From Symsagittifera roscoffensis (lineage: Eukaryota; Xenacoelomorpha; Acoela; Convolutidae), in NCBI RefSeq assembly GCF_963678635.1, contig NC_087066.1, forward strand, positions 7,159,954 to 7,223,953: a DNA stretch of 64,000 nt, written 5' to 3'. Shown piece after piece: positions 34,647 to 45,550 of this stretch. The notes under the pieces are model-generated. The model was given only the letters and a program-made list of their open reading frames with translations, was not told where the DNA came from and searched no databases. Numbering within the stretch: the stretch's first letter is position 1; the number at the start of each line of letters is the position of its first letter. Position numbers and translations under genes: made by a program.

Positions 34647-34832
34647 TTATTCAAGTTCTTCATGTGTTGCGTCAACATTTGACGAAGAAGGTGCAGTTGA
34701 AGTCGGGGGAAACTTTGATTGAAGATCATCGAACAAAAACTTCCAAAGGGTCAATTTTTTATTCTTCATTTGGCCATAAACAACCAAATTCGAGTTGGCT
34801 GAAACATAGTTTAACCTTTCGACTGTTCCCAT
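34647..34832 (-). CDS. Conserved short frame in array unit 1 (possible terminal exon)
   Basis: The frame reads MKNKKLTLWKFLFDDLQSKF and closes with PPTSTAPSSSNVDATHEELE before TAA. The same frame and stop are kept at 36794-36985 and 38908-39093, with few amino-acid changes. An acceptor-like ACTATGTTTCAG lies at the start of the conserved part, so it could be a last exon. No domain is recognised. Conservation may simply reflect recent duplication. Confidence 0.3.
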   Translation of the reverse strand: MGTVERLNYVSANSNLVVYGQMKNKKLTLWKFLFDDLQSKFPPTSTAPSSSNVDATHEELE

Positions 34833-36793
34833 AAAATAACTCCCACATGTGAAAATTTATCCACAAACAGGGGCAAAAAACAAAAGTTTCCGTTTTGATC
34901 TGTTTCCAGGTTTATTGGATGCAAAAGATACATAAAAGAAAATATTGAACTCCTTGTAATTTTGCAATAATTTGCAGAACAGGATAAAATCAGAAAAAAT
35001 GAGGTGATACTATGTTTGCAATAACTCCAGCTGAATCAGGGCTTTTTTTATAGTCATGGAATCCTGTTATATTATTTCCTTGCAAGGTTTTGGAAAAGCT
35101 AGGTTCTTAAGCATAAATTTTGGTTATAATTTATTGTTGCCATTATGATTTCTATTTCAATTATTTTCATGTGAATTTTGATTCAATATAATCGATGTTA
35201 TAAGAAATTCGTGGAGACAGACAATGAAAATCTATCATAATTGATTTTTATACAAGGAGCCTCATTGCGGGTTCACTTTTTTGACAATTAATTGATTTCT
35301 CTTTAAAAAAACTAGACAATCACAGTGACCTCAAAGCTAACCGTTTTTTTGAAATTATATCTTGATGAGTCTAATTTTATATCATATTAATACTTTCATA
35401 AGAAGACAGAGAGTGAGTCAATAGTATAGCACCAACTTCTGCGGTGGTGTGGCAGGTCGTCAACGACCTTGGGATGCAACTTGAAATCTCATACATGAGC
35501 TAAATATGAGGTAATCAAAAGCAGAGAAAAGTAAACAGAATTACAATGGTCGGATTCACTCGTGCTGGTTTCCAATGACACTGTCTGTTTCTTATCTTTT
35601 CAAAATAAATGTCCGGAAAGTTTTCAGGCTTTTCTATTTTCTATTTTTCTGAGTTGTTAGAAAAGTTAATATTGATAATTATTCAAGTTGTTCATGTTTT
35701 GCGTCAACATTTGACGCAGAAGGTGCAGTTAGAGTCGGGTAAAACTTTGATTGAAAGATCATCGAACAAAAACTTCAAAAGGGTCAATTTTTTATTCTTC
35801 ATGGGACCATAAACAACCAAATTTGATTTGCTGAAACATAGTTTAGCCTTTTGACTGTGTTCCCATAAAATAACTGCCACATGTAAAAATATCCCACAAA
35901 TAGGAGCAAAAAAAAACAAAAATTTCCGTTTTGATCTGTTTCCAGGTCTATTGGAGGCAAAAGATACATAAAAGAAAATATTGAACTCCTTGTAATTTTG
36001 CAACAGTTTGCAGAACAGGATAAAATAAAAACAAATGAGGTGATACTATGTTTGCAATAATTCCAGCTGAATAGGGCTTTTTTATAGTCATGGAATCCTG
36101 TTATATTATTTTCTTTCAAAGTTTTGGAAAAACTAGGCTCTGAAGCATAAAATTTGATTATAAACTATTGTTGCCATTATAATTTCTATTTTATTTATTT
36201 TCATTTGACTTTTAATTCATTATAATCGATTATATTTGAAGTTTATGAAGGTAGACAATAAAAATGTATCATAATTGATTTTTATCCAATGAGCCTCCTT
36301 GCAGGTTCACCTTTTTGACCATTGATTTCTCTGACATTTTCTTAGTAAATTGCTTTCTTTTTGGTGTTTTATTTTACTTTAAAAAAACGTACCTAGAAGT
36401 TAGGTCTCAAACAACAATTCAAAAAAACTAGACAATCACAGTGACCTCAAGGCTAACCAGTTTTATAACAGTATATCTTGACGAGTCTAATTTTATATCA
36501 TATTAATACTTTCATAAGAAAACAGAGAGTGAGTCAATAGTATAGCACCAACTTCTGCGGTTGTGTGGCAGGTCGTCAACGACCTTGGGATGCAACTTGA
36601 AATCTCTGACATGAGCTAAATATGAGGTAAATAAAAGCATAGAAAAAAATCAGAAGTACAATGGTCGGATCTACTCGTCCTGGTATCCAATGACACTGTC
36701 CGTTTCTCTTCTTTTTAAAATAACTTTCCGGGAAGTTTTAGGTTTTTCCTTTTTCTATTTTTCTGAGTTGTTAGAATAGTTAATAATGATAAA

Positions 36794-36985
36794 TTATTCA
36801 AGTTCTTCATGTGTTGCTTCAACATTTGACGAAGAAGGTGCAGTTGAAGTCGGGGGAAACTTTGATTGAAGATCATCGAACAAAAACTTCCAAAGGGTCA
36901 ATTTTTTATTCTTCATGGGACCATAAACAATCAAATTCGATTTGGCTGAAACATAGTTTAGCCTTTCGACTGTGTTCCCATACAA
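36794..36985 (-). CDS. Conserved short frame in array unit 3
   Basis: Same frame as at 34647-34832. Its tail reads NVEATHEELE, and an upstream insertion changes the start. Function unknown. Confidence 0.3.
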   Translation of the reverse strand: MYGNTVERLNYVSAKSNLIVYGPMKNKKLTLWKFLFDDLQSKFPPTSTAPSSSNVEATHEELE

Positions 36986-38907
36986 AATAACTGCCTCATG
37001 TGAAAATTATCCCACAAATAGGAGCAAAAAACAAAAGTTTCCGTTTTGATCTGTTTCCAGGTCTATTGGAGGCAAAAGATACATAAAAGAATATATTGAA
37101 CTCCTTGTAATTTTGCAACAGTTTGCAGAACAGGATAAAATAAAAACAAATGAGGTGATACTATGTTTGCAATAACTCCAGCTTAATCAGGGCTTTTTTA
37201 TAGTCATGGAATCCTGTTATATTTTTTCCTTTCAAGTTTTTGGAAAAGCTAGGTTCTTAAGCATAAATTTTGATTATAATTTATTGTTGCCATTATGATT
37301 TCTATTTTAATTATTTTCAAGTGAATTTTGATTCAATATAATCGATGTTATAGGAAGTTTATGGAGACAGACAATGAAAATCTATCATAATTGATTTTTA
37401 TCCAAGGAGCCTCATTGCGGGTTCACTTTTTTGACAATTAATTGATTTCTCTTCAAAAAAACTAGACAATCACAGTGACCTCAAGGCTAACCGTTTTTAC
37501 AAAATTATATCTTGATGAGTCTAACTTTATATCTTATCAATACTTTAATAAGAAGACAAAGAGTGAGTCAATAGTATAGCACCAACTTCTGCGGCGGTGT
37601 GGCAGGTCATCAACGACCTTGGGATCCAAAATTGAAATCTCATACATGAGCTAAGTATGAGGCAATCAAAAGCATAGAAAAGTAAAATAGAAATACAATG
37701 GTCGGATTCACTCGTGCTGGTATTCAATGACACTGTCTGTTTCTTTTCTTTTTAAAATAAATTTCCGAGAAGTTTTTAGGCTTTTCTATTTCTTTTTGCT
37801 TTCCGATCTATTTCTCTTTTTTCCAAAATAAATATACAAAGGTTGAATTCACCCGTGCTGATATCAAATGACAAAATCCGTTTTTTTCTCTATAAAACTT
37901 TTTCGGGGAAGTTTTTGGTCTCTTTTATTTTTTTTTTGCTTTCCGATCTAGTTTTTTACTTTTTTCATCTCCGGTAAATCTCCTCAAACATCCACACTCC
38001 TCAAATATCTACAAACAGGGGCGAAAAACAAAAGTTTCCGTTTTGATTTGTTTCCAGGTTTATTGGATGCAAAAGATACATAAAAGAAAATATTGAACTC
38101 CTTGTAATTTTTGCAATAATTTGCAGAACAGGATAAAATAAAAACAAATGAGGTGATACTATGTTTGCAATAACTCCAGCTGAATCAGGGCTTTTTTATA
38201 GTCATGGAATCCTGTTATATTATTTTCTTTCAAGGTTTTGGAAAAACTAGGCTCTGAAGCATAAATTTTGATTATAAACTATTGTTGCCATTATAATTTC
38301 TATTTTATTTATTTTCATTTGACTTTTAATTCATTATAACCGATTATATTTGAAGTTTATGGAGATAGACAATGCAAATTTATCATAATTGATTTTTATT
38401 CAATGAGCCTCCCTGCAGGTTCACCTTTTTGACCATTGATTTCTCTGACATTTTCTTAGTAAATTGCTTTCTTTTTGGTGTTTTATTTTACTTTAAAAAA
38501 TCGTACCTAGAAGTTAGGTCTCAAACAACAATTCAAAAAAACTAGACAATCACAGTGACCTCAAAGCTAACCAGTTTTATAACAGTATATCTTTACGAGT
38601 CTAATTTTATATCATATTAATACTTTCAAAAGAAAACAGAGAGTGAGTCAATAGTATAGCACCAACTTCTGCGGTTGTGTGGCAGGTCGTCAACAACCTT
38701 GGGATGCAACTTGAAATCTCCGACATGAGCTAAATATGAGGTAATTAAAAGCATAGAAAAAAATTAGAAGTACAATGGTCGGATTTACTCGTCCTGGTAT
38801 CCAATGACACTGTCCGTTTCTCTTCTTTTTAAAATAACTTTCCGGGAAGTTTTAGGTTTTCCCTTTTTCTATTTTTCTGAGTTGTTAGAATAGTTAATGC
38901 TGATAAA

Positions 38908-39093
38908 TTATTCAAGTTCTTCATGTGTTGCGTCAACATTTGACGAAGAAGGTGCAGTTGAAGTCGGGGGAAACTTTGATTGAAGATCATCGAACGAAAA
39001 CTTCCAAAGGGTCAATTTTTTATTCTTCATGGGACCATAAACAACCAAATTCGAGTTGGCTGAAACATAGTTTAACCTTTCGACTGTTCCCAT
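38908..39093 (-). CDS. Conserved short frame in array unit 5
   Basis: Nearly identical to the frame at 34647-34832 (FSFDDL instead of FLFDDL, YGPM instead of YGQM). Function unknown. Confidence 0.3.
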   Translation of the reverse strand: MGTVERLNYVSANSNLVVYGPMKNKKLTLWKFSFDDLQSKFPPTSTAPSSSNVDATHEELE

Positions 39094-40080
39094 AAAATAA
39101 CTCCCACATGTGAAAATTTATCCACAAACAGGGGCAAAAAACAAAAGTTTCCGTTTTGATCTGTTTCCAGGTTTATTGGATGCAAAAGATACATAAAAGA
39201 AAATATTGAACTCCTTGTAATTTTGCAATAATTTGCAGAACAGGATAAAATCAGAAAAAATGAGGTGATACTATGTTTGCAATAACTCCAGCTGAATCAG
39301 GGCTTTTTTTATAGTCATGGAATCCTGTTATATTATTTCCTTGCAAGGTTTTGGAAAAGCTAGGTTCTTAAGCATAAATTTTGGTTATAATTTATTGTTG
39401 CCATTATGATTTCTATTTCAATTATTTTCATGTGAATTTTGATTCAATGTAATAGATGCTATAGGAAGTTCATGGAGACAGACAATGAAAATCTATTATA
39501 ATTGATTTTTATCCAAGGAGCCTCATTGCGGGTTCACTTTTTTGACAATTAATTGATTTCTCTTCAAAAAAACTAGACAATCACAGTGACCTCAAGGCTA
39601 ACCGTTTTTACAAAATTATATCTTGATGAGTCTAACTTTATATCTTATTAATACTTTAATAAGAAGACAAAGAGTGAGTCAATAGTATAGCACCAACTTC
39701 TGCGGCGGTGTGGCAGGTCATCAACGACCTTGGGATCCAAAATTGAAATCTCATACATAAGCTAAGTATGAGGCAATCAAAAGCATAGAAAAGTAAATAA
39801 AAATACATTGGTCGGATTCACTCGTGCTGGTATTCAATGACACTGTCTGTTTCTTTTCTTTTTAAAATAAATTTCCGGGAAGTTTTTAGGCTTTTCTATT
39901 TCTTTTTGCTTTCCGATCTATTTCTCTTTTTTCCAAAATAAATATACAAAGGTTGAATTCACCCGTGCTGATATCAAATGAAAAAATCCGTTTTTTTCTC
40001 CATAAAACTTTTTCGGGGAAGTTTTTGGACTCTTTTTTTTTTTGCTTTCCGATCTAGTTTTTTACTTTTTTCATCTCCGG

Positions 40081-40269
40081 TAAATCTTCTAAGTCGGTTA
40101 CCTAAGCCTTGTATCGGGAAACAAGCCCACGAAATTTTCTAAGCGAACCGTACCATCGGTACTCTAGAATGGGCATATAGACCTGAGCTCTGTCAAGTGG
40201 GTTCTATCCCGTAGTCATGATGTCGTAAAATACCCAAGAGCGCCATGCAAATAATATGTAACTGTAGTT
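40081..40269. other. Junction sequence after the tandem array
   Basis: Less AT-rich than the array. No open frame or motif recognised. Confidence 0.3.
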
Positions 40270-40620
40270 CATTCAAGTGACAAATGAGGAAAAAAACAGG
40301 TTCGATTTCCATTGGATCAAGGGTCATGGACACTATCTCTTTTGCTTTTCAGCATCAATCAGTCGGAGCCAATTCACGGTTCGCTTATGAGTTGGAACTC
40401 AGGATTGCAACAGCTGAAAAGCAACTCCCAAAATATCCCCCACTCTCGTTAGAAACAAGTATGCCCCGTGGTCTTACCTTTAAATGCCCAGAAAATGGGA
40501 AAGCCGTTAAAAACAGGACTGGGACCTTGATTAATCAAAATTAGTTTTTATTTGACATAGTATATTTTATTTGATTTTATTCAGTTAGATCAACCAAAAC
40601 TCGCCTCAACTCAATATAAC
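40270..40620 (-). repeat. LTR-like fragment similar to 44260-44610
   Basis: Co-linear landmarks with 44260-44610: CATTGG, TCAAGGGTCATGGACACTAT against TCAAGAGCCAGGGACCCTTT, GTCGGAGCCAATTCACGGTT against GTCGGAGCCGATTCGGTTCA, CAAAATATCCCCCACTC in both, and GATCAACCAAAACTCGCCTC against GATCAACCTAAAACTCGCCT. Likely two diverged long terminal repeat pieces of one retroelement family. The ends are not defined. Confidence 0.5.
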
Positions 40621-41087
40621 TAGATAAAATGCTCACAATGATTTAAATGCAGGTGCTCATATCTGGACAACAGCTCTGCAACAGAGGGAGTTGAAATATA
40701 AATTACGGACGTTTTCAAACATTTTTGCATGATCAGGTTTAAACGTATCAAATTTTTATAAAATCGAAAATCAATCACAAAATTATCCTGAGACAATGGC
40801 TATACAAAACAAAAAAGTCAATCAATCAGAAATTTGCAAGTTTGAAATTCGCGCCAAAATTACATGATTATATCATTAGGCTTAAGTTTCTCTGAGATAT
40901 TCTAATATTTTTATCTTTTAATTAAATTAAAATGAAATTTTTTTCGAATTGTCTCATTTTCCGAATCATGTCAATTTTATATATTGAAAAATTATCATTC
41001 TTGTACTAGCCAACAATTAGTTTTCATAACTACATTTTAAACTTCCATTTCTCGCTCTTGAACTCGTCGCGCGTGTCTAATTTTGGT
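40621..41087. other. AT-rich spacer, nothing recognised
   Basis: No supported frame. Confidence 0.3.
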
Positions 41088-42389
41088 CTCTCCTTCTAGA
41101 TGTGAAGTGCTTCTACTGTCAGTAGCTTGCCGTTGCTGTTAGCTTGGTCTTTAGTCTCCCATGAAAATCCTCCGCTCGTGCCCTCCTTTCCACACTGGCT
41201 CAAATGTTGTCCTACAGTAGAGTCTTCTCTCGGTGTTTGTCAATTCGTGTGGTTAGATGTCGATACGTTTTGCCATTACTTAGACTTACATCCACAACAT
41301 AAAATCTTAAAAACCACTTTTCATTTTAGTTCACGCAAGCAAGATAAATTCAAAGACGGTAGACAGAATTTCAGCTTTCTGGCGTTGAAAACAATTGATG
41401 CCTTGATTATTTTTTGCACCTTGTTTGCAAATATCAGATTTTCAATGCCTCGGTACTGCATCACCATCATGTGTGGTGTGTCTGTAATATCAATACATGC
41501 TTCATGTCGGTCCTTGCCAGGTTCTTTTTTTTGTTGAGTGAAGGGTCCTCGAAACAGTCTTATCAGTACAAGATACTGGTCGTTTCTTTTCAACCCACTG
41601 TTTTCTATCTGCCTTCATAGCCTCATCGAAAATATTTCAAGTTGAAGTGCTTCAAAAATTCAACGAATTGCGCCTTCTATTATGTTCTTTTTATGATGGA
41701 GTGGAGAGCATCTCCTAAGAGTAAAAATTGTCCCTGTATCAGTTGGTTTTTGATAACATCCACAGATTAACTTTTTACATGTGTTCACGTTAATGTTAAT
41801 GTGAAGAAAGACTAACTTGCCTTTATCGTTAGCCTTTTTCCAAAGTAACTGAAGATTAAGATGCAATTGATTTGCAAGTTTTAACAGTTCTCCTGGATTT
41901 CCTTTCACAGTTCGCACCATATCAGCCACATACCTAAGAAAGAGTTTTGTTTCCTCTGAGTGTTGGTTTCTTTCCTTTAACTCACAGCATGCCGGGCAAA
42001 ACCAAACAGTATTAGCCATATTTCTATTTTCATTTTCTTGAAGCTTAATACAATTTTGATGGAACCAATTTAGACAATTTTCACTTTCAACACGTCAGCC
42101 TGTCCGTAAATTTTAACCTGCATTCTTGGTAGATGCTAATTAGATCTTCCATTGGCTTGCAAATTTCAGGAATCTATTATCTCAATACAGGTTCAAATTC
42201 TTTCATCCTCAAAACTCCCAGTGTGACTGCAAGAGAGGCAACATAGCCAAACCCTCCTTCTGTGTATACCACTAACCGTTGCACTTACATAGAGATAAAG
42301 ATAGAGATAGATAGATAGATAAAGACTTCAACTGCTACTTATGGGGTTAATAAAAAAAATTGAGTTTATACGTGTTGTGGGAATAATTA

Positions 42390-42830
42390 AAGTTGATAAA
42401 TTTTTCAAGTTCTACATGTGTTGCGTCAACATTTGACGAAGAAGGTTCAGTTAAAGTTGGGTGAAACTTTGATTGAAGATCATCGAAAAAAACTTCCAAA
42501 GGGTCGTTTTTATATTCTTGATGGGACCATAAACAACCAAATTTGAGTTGGCTGAAACATAATTAGAATTTCCACTGTTCCCATGAAATAACTGTCACTT
42601 GTGAAAATTATCCGAGAAATAATAAAAAAAAACAACATTTTCTCTTTTGATCTGTTACCAGGTCTATTTGAGGCAAAAGATACATAAAACATAATTTTGA
42701 AATCATTGTAGTCTTGCAATAATTTGCAGAACAGGATACAATCAGATAAAATGAGATGATACTATGGTTGAATAACTCCAATTGAACCAGATCTTTTTCA
42801 TAATTATGGAATCCTGTTATCCAGCAAGCA
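42390..42830 (-). repeat. Fragment of the 34-40 kb array unit inside the Penelope-like element
   Basis: Keeps GTGTTGCGTCAACATTTGAC, GAAGAAGGTTCAGTT, ACTTCCAAAGGGTC, GGGACCATAAACAACCAAAT, CAGGTCTATTTGAGGCAAAA and TATGGAATCCTGTTAT in the same order as the array units. It splits the Penelope reading frame. Confidence 0.75.
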
Positions 42831-42999
42831 GATTTTTTGTACTTTTTCTTTTTGATAAGAAAATTTTATAATGGACCAAATACAAGAATTATATAACAAT
42901 TTGAACCGTGTACAAGAGATTTACATTTGATATTTCATTTTGATAAGGGAATTAGTTGAAAATTTTCTCTATAATTAAAAAAAATAGCGGGACATTTTA

Positions 43000-43560
43000 C
43001 AAAGTTGAGAGCCAATATGGTGGTTCCAAAATAATCATGGAGAAAAAAGAACTCCAAATCTTTGATTTGCTCAACATATTCTATTGATGCCTCATTAAAA
43101 TCGAAGATGGGGGAGTAAACTTTTGAGATGAGTGTGGTCTTGTTGAGATTAAAATCGACACCATTGAATTTTCACGACAAGGAGAATACATGTTTGTCAA
43201 ACTGTAAGCTAATCAAGCATGAGCCAGTGCATATAAAATTTAAGTCATCAGCGAATGGATATGAACTAGAATGATATACCACATCAGGCAGATCGTTGAT
43301 ATAAATTTGGAATTGTAGGGACCATAGGATGCTTCCTTGAAAAATGTTGCTCGATACATGCCTTTCAAAAGACAGAGAAATGTTTAGACGTGCCCTCTGA
43401 GTTCTAGTTGATCAATAGGAGCAAATGAGACGATTAAACGCGTCATCAAAACCAAAAGCTGTAAGATGTTAAGCAAATCAATATGAGACATGTAGTCAAA
43501 TGCTTTTTGCAAATCAAAGTAGACAGCACAAGAACCTTCTTTAATTTTTTTGCAACTATT
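43000..43560 (-). pseudogene. Non-LTR reverse transcriptase fragment (second element in the Penelope-like region)
   Basis: In minus-strand frames the RT landmarks follow in order: AVYFDLQKAFDYMSHIDLLN (first catalytic Asp block), GFDDAFNRLICSY, FQGSILWSLQFQIYINDLPD (the G-S-I-L-x-P-L-F-x-Y-I-N-D-L-P type block), then PFADDLNFI (the F/YADD catalytic pair) and FNGVDFNLNKT. At least one frameshift and two stop codons interrupt it. This belongs to a jockey/CR1-like or related non-LTR class, distinct from the Penelope RT on either side, so it is an insertion or a composite. No endonuclease part was found. Confidence 0.8.
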
Positions 43561-43880
43561 ATTATATCAATTTAATTTTACAATTTCGTGAAATGGCTGC
43601 GCCTTTTCATAAAACTGTGTTGGTTACAGGACAGCTTATGTGAATATTGGATAACATAAATTTGAAAATTAGTTTTCCGAGTCATAAAGACAAACATGAG
43701 AGGATACGTAGATATAAATTAGTTGCACTTCATATGACTTAAAGAGCACTTGACCTACAGCAACTTTTTCTTTTCTCTTCCCAGTATTAGGTGCAATGTC
43801 TGGAGGTTTCTCCTGCTCACAAAGTTTTCTTAGTGCAATGTCGATAGCCACTTTGAGTGGAACATTAGTGTACAACCTTT

Positions 43881-44259
43881 AAACATCTAAAAAATGGTGT
43901 TCGGATGAGAGTGTAACTCAATCTTTGTGGCATTCGACCAGAATGGCGCCAAAGTGCATGGCGACTTCGAAATTTTTTTATGACCATAAACTGGGAAGAT
44001 TGGCAGTTTTAGCAGATTAGCAGTACCAATCAAACAATTTAACGAATCGGGAATGATCAGTTTGGCGTGACGTAATAAATTTTTAAAATTCGTTTCAAAA
44101 TAAAGACATGTCACGCCCTTGAAATTTCGCTACACCTGAAAATAAGAAAAAAAAGAACAAAATTCGTTGAAACAGACAAGTCGGGCGAGAAATAGCAACG
44201 AAAGAAGAAATTACAGTGATTGACGTTAACGGAAGACCATTCCGATGTAACAGTCGCCT
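43881..44259. other. Spacer between the Penelope-like element and the LTR-like fragment
   Basis: A 75-residue minus-strand frame (43887-44114) has no recognisable motif. It may be further Penelope N-terminal sequence. Confidence 0.3.
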
Positions 44260-44610
44260 ACTTCGGTCACATATGAGGCTTAAGAAAAATAGGCCCCATA
44301 ACCATTGGCTCAAGAGCCAGGGACCCTTTCTCTTGTGTTTTTCTACCTCAAAAACGGTCGGAGCCGATTCGGTTCACAAGCGACATGAGACTAGAACCCG
44401 TTACAGCTTAAAGGCCACTACCAAAATATCCCCCCACTCTAGAAAATAAGAACGTCCCCATACTTAGGTCTCGAGATACCCAAAATACACGAACGCCCTT
44501 AAAAACCGGGTCAAGTTACTTTTTATTAGACAGTGAAACTTTGATCCATTTCAGATGGATCAACCTAAAACTCGCCTTACCTCATTATAACAATCATAAA
44601 ACACACTCGA
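44260..44610 (-). repeat. LTR-like fragment similar to 40270-40620
   Basis: See 40270-40620 for shared landmarks. It lies downstream, in the minus-strand sense, of the giant Gypsy element's last ORF, where a 3' LTR is expected. The 5' LTR is beyond the window, so this cannot be confirmed. Confidence 0.45.
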
Positions 44611-45550
44611 GAAAATTAAATTAGGTACTTACATAGCAGCACACTCGAGAACTAGAGGTAACTAAATTAGTAAGCAACTTGAGAATGATCGGGGAATTAA
44701 GTTTGATTCAATAAGTCCTAATCGAACAAGTTTTAACTCAAGAATGGAGTTTTGGTTCTGGACCATTGGGACACTTCGGTTGTCCACCTTTCCACCGAAG
44801 GCTCACTCAGGTTCCGCTAGATTCCGATCTTCTTTTGTAATCACTGTCTCCTGTATCAAGATAGGACAGCTCTACTCTCGTGGTTTTTATTGTTATCTTG
44901 GAAATTGCGAATAGCAATTTCCCGCTGTTTTTCCGTCACTTTCCCGCAATTGTTAATTCGGTCGTTCTGATTTAAATATTATGTTTTCAGTTGTCGCGAG
45001 AAAACTGAGCATGACAGGCTCCAATCGAATTTTTGAAAAAAAAACTTCGTTCGAAAACCACGTATTTTCGCCTTCCTCAAGGTTAAAATTCCAGTTATGA
45101 CCGACTGGCACATACTCCCCGGACTCAAGATCGATGTCCTCATCGCGTGCTGCCGTCTGTCAGTGAAACTCCAGGAACCCGAGTGTTACTCAAGATACAG
45201 TGCCAGTGGTCATTTACAGAAGTTTGCAGCAGACTTAACTTTATCTACACCCCAAAATTCACAACCATGTAAAATTTTCACACTATCGCTAAACAACAAT
45301 CAAAATTTGCACACACCTGCACCTGTGAATTGTTGCTTTTTAAGCTAGTAATTTAAAATTTCTTTTGTCCTATTTAATCAGGAAATTGTCATGCAGCATT
45401 TTGATTTATATAATAGATATAACATATTAATAACAATATCTCATTTGTTAAAAATTCTTTTTGGTAAACCCACATTTCATCCGAGTTCACCCTCGAGCCC
45501 CCTTCCATCTCAAGACTCAAGACTTTAGAATTTCCCTTTAAGCCACCTGC
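44611..45550 (-). other. Non-coding tail of the giant Gypsy element (possible 3' UTR / LTR)
   Basis: Contains repeated CTCGAGAA and CAACTTGAGAA words (44625-44690) like those between the cargo ORFs. On the minus strand a purine-rich GATGGAAGGGGGCTCGAGGG is followed by TGAACTCGG (about 45489), which could be a polypurine tract and the first bases of an LTR. This is tentative because no second LTR is available for comparison. Confidence 0.35.

Larger units (their letters stand above)
33970..40080 (-). repeat. Tandem array, six units of about 1.0-1.1 kb in alternating types (higher-order repeat about 2.1 kb)
   Basis: Unit starts near 33978, 35090, 36121, 37240, 38237 and 39350 share TTTTGGAAAA, TAGG and ATTGTTGCCATTAT. 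Units 1, 3 and 5 resemble each other more than 2, 4 and 6, so the array grew by duplicating a two-unit block. Each unit holds one end of family B (CAAGGAGCCTCATTGCGGG). It also has a less AT-rich island (TGTGGCAGGTC, AACGACCTTGGGAT), a second island (TGGTCGGAT, CACTCGTGCTGGTAT), and in units 1, 2, 3 and 5 a conserved minus-strand frame. The last unit is truncated near 40080. A related fragment lies at 42390-42830. Confidence 0.8.
41098..43880 (-). pseudogene. Penelope-like element: RT with PHD-like finger plus GIY-YIG endonuclease, decayed and interrupted
   Basis: Read on the minus strand: LYTNVPLKVAIDIALRKLCE (43669-43880) is the start of the Penelope RT core. After an interruption, SENCLNWFHQNC and then TVWFCPACCE (about 42000-42090) form a PHD-like zinc finger. 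FLRYVADMVRTVKGNPGELL is the RT catalytic block with YVAD in place of YVDD, followed by a modified N-I-N-V block, WYQKPTDTG-like 'CYQKPTDTG' and 'HKKNIIEGAIR' (41660-42019). QYRGIENLIFANKVQKIIKA and RKLKFCLPSL (41321-41460) are the RT thumb. LCCGC, then REDSTVGQHLSQC and KLLTVEALHI (41098-41310) match a GIY-YIG endonuclease core. Penelope elements use these two enzymes for target-primed insertion at staggered breaks. Stops, frameshifts and the inserted segments make it inactive. Confidence 0.85.

Noticed and set aside
41127-41537. 136-codon plus-strand frame
   Set aside because: It is antisense to the GIY-YIG and thumb region of the Penelope-like element.
45097-45348. 83-codon plus-strand frame
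   Set aside because: No motif, and it lies in the presumed non-coding tail of the Gypsy element with opposite orientation.
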